This document shows, one piece after another, positions 60,257-64,000 of a DNA stretch of 64,000 bases. The position numbers and the translations under genes are program-made. Position 1 is the first letter of the stretch. Every line of letters begins with the position of its first letter. The stretch lies in assembly GCF_025766255.1 (NCBI RefSeq), contig NW_026516769.1, positions 62,001 to 126,000 on the forward strand, in the 5' to 3' direction. Origin of the DNA: Zychaea mexicana. Lineage: Eukaryota; Mucoromycota; Mucoromycetes; Mucorales; Lichtheimiaceae. The notes below the pieces were generated by a model, which worked only from the letters and a program-made list of their open reading frames with translations, was not told where the DNA came from and searched no databases.

Positions 60257-61950
60257 TTAGGAGCTGATACTGGAGAGAACTACAAATCCAATGCCTCCAG
60301 TCGCAACTGCACCAACGATGGATGCAGGTGAAGACCAAAGCGACTGCAACCAACTGTTGAACGACTTTTCTACGCGCTTAACATTGAATGCACGAAGCCG
60401 GTGTTGAGTCTCCTTTTGCTCCAACTCTTCAAGAGATAATGTAGAAGCGTTCTTTTCTTCATTCAAGAGTTCCTGTTTTTGATATGTTAAACAAATGGCT
60501 CAAGCTGGTTTCTTTTTCCAAAAAGTAGACCTACCGAACTTACATTGGTATCTTCGGGATTATCATCTGCTCCGATAAGTGGATAACGTTGTCGAGTCAG
60601 TTCCACATTTTGGACATTGCCGAAAAAGTCGGTAACCTTTACTTGATCTAATGGACGTTTAAATAAATCAGAGCGAATTCCAGGGTGCGATGCAATCTTA
60701 ACAGGATCATATGAATCAAACTAGAGCATAAAGCGGTTATACGTCAGTCAATAGAATTATGTTGCACAATAAGAAATTAAAAAAAATAATGTTTACCAGA
60801 TTCTTCAAAGTTTTGTCGCTTGTCATATCAATTTTCTCAAGGAACTCGAGATTGTAATAAGTGTATCCGTCGATTACTGCTACACCCAAATCATGATCCG
60901 TATGATGCTTTTAGGAGGAAAAAAACGCATTAGAAAATAATCGCCATACTACCATATCAACGGGAGTAAACTATTATACAGTAAGCATCCGACAGCTTAC
61001 CGAGTACGAGCTTTCGCCTAATCGACTACTTCCAGTTGCCAAAATGTTGGGAGAGTAAATCTTGCTATACATTGTGTTGGCTTGGCAGGTGTCAATCATG
61101 AAGAGCATTTCGTTGTATCTACACATTGAAAGCATTGTCAATACACGCAATGACAAGGATAATGGATTCATAGAGTGAAAAGACTTTACCTCTTCTTCTC
61201 CCACATTTGTTCAAAAGAGTCAGCGAGATCATATGCACTAATTTCTTCGGCATCCTGGAATTTTAAAAACTCATCGCCACCATGGCCTGTCATGTAAATA
61301 AGAACGTTGGACCGATCATCGGATAAAAGACGTTTTGATCGTGGGGTATCGGGGGACACACGTCCTGCATAACATAAGCAAACATATGGGAGAAATGTGT
61401 GGTTAGTAATCCGATGTTAATACAATAAAGCAAGGAGCGCACGCACCACACCATTGTTTCTTACCAGTAAGCATGCGAATGAAATTCTCGACAGTAACTT
61501 CATATCCACGATAGTCAACCTCAACGTTATCACCATAAAGATCCAAAATACGTGCTGCATTGTTGTATACGGTTGCTGGATATTTGTTGCGAGGATTACA
61601 TGAAACGTCGTCCGCTAACATAAGAATAATATTCGAGTCGGGAATACCCAATCGTTTGACGGTGCGGTACATGGAAAGCGTGTTGGCGACATGACGATAA
61701 TTGAACCAGAACCGTGAGGTGCATACCTAATTTTGAAAAGTCCAAGCATTGAGTTAAAAATGAGACGAATAGTTTGCCTTGAGAGCATACATTGCATTAC
61801 CAGCACTGCCCAATTATTGGTATGGCCACTCTGACTAAAGAACCCTTCCACTTGTTCATCTCGAGAAGGTGATGAAGCAAGGCCCGTAGTAGCACAAAGT
61901 GCAAACAAGGCGCTCCATGCAAGTAAGCAGTAAAGGATGGACCTTAGCAT
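60257..61950 (-). CDS. GPI8: GPI-anchor transamidase catalytic subunit GPI8/PIG-K
   Basis: Exons 61950..61801, 61726..61465, 61364..61190, 61118..61001, 60907..60797, 60720..60544 and 60472..60257 give 402 aa. It cleaves the GPI signal from ER precursor proteins and attaches the anchor. A signal peptide ([19 protein letters not shown]) precedes the caspase-like C13 fold: [47 protein letters not shown], the catalytic His in [13 protein letters not shown] and the catalytic Cys in [11 protein letters not shown] single hydrophobic segment ([19 protein letters not shown]) near the C-terminus anchors it in the ER membrane. All key residues are intact. Confidence 0.96.
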
Positions 61951-62648
61951 GTGTGGTTAATGGGAAAGGAGCGAATGTAAATCTATGTTTTTTAATGGAG
62001 GTATCAAGAGAGGCAGAGTATTGCGGAGAAAGCGATCAGTTTTATTAATGGTTGCAATGCCGAAAGGATATCAGTGACAGCGACAGCACCTGCTATGATA
62101 GAAAACGCTCTGCCATGTGAGCAAAAAATAGGCGATACAACAAACAAACCACTAAGCAACTGCCAACCTTAATAATTGCCTGAAGATAATACATAAATCA
62201 ATGTACAGAAAGAAAAAGTACTTCTTTCAGTATAGGTTGATCGTTGTATGGGTAATACACATTATGGTGTGACAGGAATTACGGACTATCAAGAGAGGTG
62301 TGTTGCTATGTTTGTCTGTATCTGTATGTGCTTCGATACACTACAGTGATGCTAACGTCGGATAAAGCGTGGGTGTTTCTGCGTCGTTTTCTGGCCTACC
62401 ACTGCAAGATGGGGAAAGCAATCAATGAAGACAGATACGTTGTACGTGTGGTTGAAAGGCAGCATGTGGCGAAATGCACAATGACCCACCACACTCTGTG
62501 CTGTAGTAGTCAATATATCAGTTAAAAGATTAGTTGACATCCATCAAATGTCTTCAGAATAAAACGACAAAAATGTACCCAGGTATGTACGTGCGCGAAT
62601 CTTGCACGTTTGTCCATGAAAATGACGCAGTGTTTCAAAACTTACACT
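61951..62648. other. Intergenic interval upstream of GPI8
   Basis: Promoter side of GPI8, then AT-rich sequence. No further gene is seen. Confidence 0.5.
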
Positions 62649-62872
62649 GTTGTGACAGTTCTATCTAGATAATACATAAACAGCGCATTTGTCTGTTAAA
62701 ATGTGTCATATGCGAGTTTATGTTGGATTTTAGAAGAGTGAAATAAATAGGGGCAGGGACGTAAATGTCAAAATGACTGACGTGATGATGGTCTGTCAAC
62801 AGTTTCCATATATTCTGGCAACGTTTAAAAGAAGATAACGCAAGGACAGAGGCCTTGCAAACTCGGCGATGA
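62649..62872 (+). repeat. Dispersed repeat, copy 2
   Basis: Same-orientation diverged copy of 35973-36186; the shared blocks run from GTTGTGACAGTTC to AACTCGGCGAT. The flanks of the two copies are unrelated, which places the repeat edges close to these coordinates. Confidence 0.7.
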
Positions 62873-63735
62873 TGCGCTGGGTCATGAGACAGACTTGTAT
62901 GTTTACAGTACGTCGAAATGAATGTTAATTCGCTGGAAAGATCACTGTGACCGAGCCATCTTGCTGGGAAGTGGATATACTGTAATAATTATCAGATCTT
63001 ACCAAGAGGAAATATTTACTAACGGTCGTATGAATGATAGTATAACCATATGAGTTATTGTTTTCTGCCCCTTATATCGTACAATACATCAGAGAGTGGT
63101 GATGATTTTGTACACTACAATGATATGATATGCAGTTTTAGAAGAGAAGAAATCAACTACACACCCAGAAAGATATATGTTGATCTTCCTTTTCAACGCT
63201 TCACGATGGTCGAAGAAACCTCGCAGCCTCGATCGATTGCTATTCTTTTACCTATGTTTTTTAAATTGTGTCTACCTCTATACGTCAAAATTGATCAATA
63301 TAGAAGTACGGCAAGAAAGTAACAAAAACTTACTGCCTCACCTTTTATAACTCCCATAATGGCGCAGCCCGCCATTTATCATTTAGCATGCTGTTTAAGT
63401 AAGAGCAGTTTTTTGCGACACTTTAGTTGCTTCGTGCACGATACGATTAAAATTCGATTTTATTAATGACTCAATGAACGCTGCGCTCGTGAAAGCATGT
63501 CCGCTCTAGTCCGGTCTCAAAAGTGGAGAATAAAGAAACCCTGATCAGAGGAAACAGGGAAAAGGTCGAAGGAGGGAGGGGAGAGTAAATCTAAGGTGGG
63601 GAGAGAGTGCAAGGGTATAGACATGGAAAAGTGAGTAGAAGAGGGATATCTAGCTAGAGGATAGGGGGCAAGATGGCATTTTCTTGTGTTTTTGCTTTTT
63701 GCTTTCTTCGTTTTATTTATATAAACTGATATATA
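62873..63735. other. Gene-poor interval
   Basis: An ORF at 63050-63322 (+) has no motif. A purine-rich stretch (GGAGGGAGGGGAGAG) lies at 63570-63660. No gene is assigned. Confidence 0.45.
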
Positions 63736-63913
63736 CTATACAGGGGCAGGAGGTGGAGGAACAATCCATTTGAGAAGGTCGGCGCCGGGTTCGACATCAA
63801 AATACTGCTGTAGATCAGTGCTAGGGTGTTGGTGCGCATCAAGTTCAGCAAGTATTTTGCAGATGATAGGGCCAGGTGGTGCGTAAGTGCTGGATGCGTC
63901 GAGGTGATTGCGG
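63736..63913 (-). CDS. 3' terminal exon of an unidentified gene, cut by the window end
   Basis: On the minus strand an open stretch of 58 codons starts after a CTCCCAG acceptor (63916-63914) and ends at the TAG at 63736. It reads RNHLDASSTYAPPGPIIC, then AELDAHQHPSTDLQQYFDV and LLKWIVPPPPAPV. The composition is protein-like and the upstream frame has a TAA just before the acceptor, as expected for an exon border. The rest of the gene would lie beyond 64000. No family is recognised. Confidence 0.4.
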
Positions 63914-64000
63914 CTGGGAGTGGTGCAGTTGGTTTAAGACATAGGACAGTGGGTCTGTAGTGCAGTTATGGCTGATGCGGAGACGAGTGTGTATGCGCAG

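Noticed and set aside
1..64000. CRISPR arrays, tRNA or rRNA genes
   Set aside because: No regularly spaced repeats of CRISPR type, and no convincing B-box plus cloverleaf or 5S-like sequence was found by eye; a tRNAscan or Infernal run would settle this.

Overview
The window is nuclear DNA of a filamentous fungus, most likely an early-diverging (Mucoromycota-type) lineage. Evidence: dense short introns with GT..AG borders and CTAAC/TACTAAC-like branch points, many Q/N/S-rich regulators, a fungal acetate kinase, a BIM1-like copper protein, a PDR-type ABC pump and a Zn2Cys6 factor. The lineage is inferred from gene content; no rRNA or other marker settles it. I see no tRNA, rRNA or CRISPR. Gene models were built by hand from frame continuity, splice borders and family motifs, and the exon sums of every complete CDS divide by three.

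Layout. 1-5.7 kb: the 3' part of an FMP27/BLTP2 lipid-transfer gene, convergent with phosphomannose isomerase, which carries a 15-nt microexon. 5.7-10.9 kb: gene-poor, with coding-like debris at 7.0-8.1 kb and a small RCR-like membrane protein. 10.9-17.6 kb: mitochondrial ribosomal protein L3 and MAK11 from a shared divergent promoter, then a 1013-aa zinc-cluster regulator. 17.9-22.1 kb: a broken cationic amino acid permease, a BIM1-like GPI-anchored copper protein and a Ctr copper transporter, all on the minus strand. 22.6-30.6 kb: U2AF1 (with a GC-AG intron), a G3BP/Bre5-like NTF2+RRM protein, a homeodomain protein, a RING-CH membrane protein and a LIM protein.

30.7-37.8 kb is a mobile-element graveyard: a cluster of direct and inverted terminal-type repeats, a non-LTR reverse transcriptase tail, a broken zinc-finger gene, a 42-bp tandem repeat and one copy of a dispersed repeat. 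37.8-61.95 kb is compact and gene-rich: PDR transporter, TRM61, an NSL1/Mis14-like kinetochore protein, IML2/TTC39, an STS1/Cut8-like protein, acetate kinase, a RING/TRAF protein, UTP25 (14 exons) and GPI8. The last 2 kb is again gene-poor, holds the second copy of the dispersed repeat, and ends in the 3' exon of an unidentified minus-strand gene.

Most genes are unrelated housekeeping neighbours (ribosome biogenesis: MAK11, UTP25; RNA processing: U2AF1, TRM61; glycan/GPI synthesis: PMI, GPI8). The one pairing that looks functional is BIM1-like plus Ctr, two candidate components of copper uptake lying in tandem.
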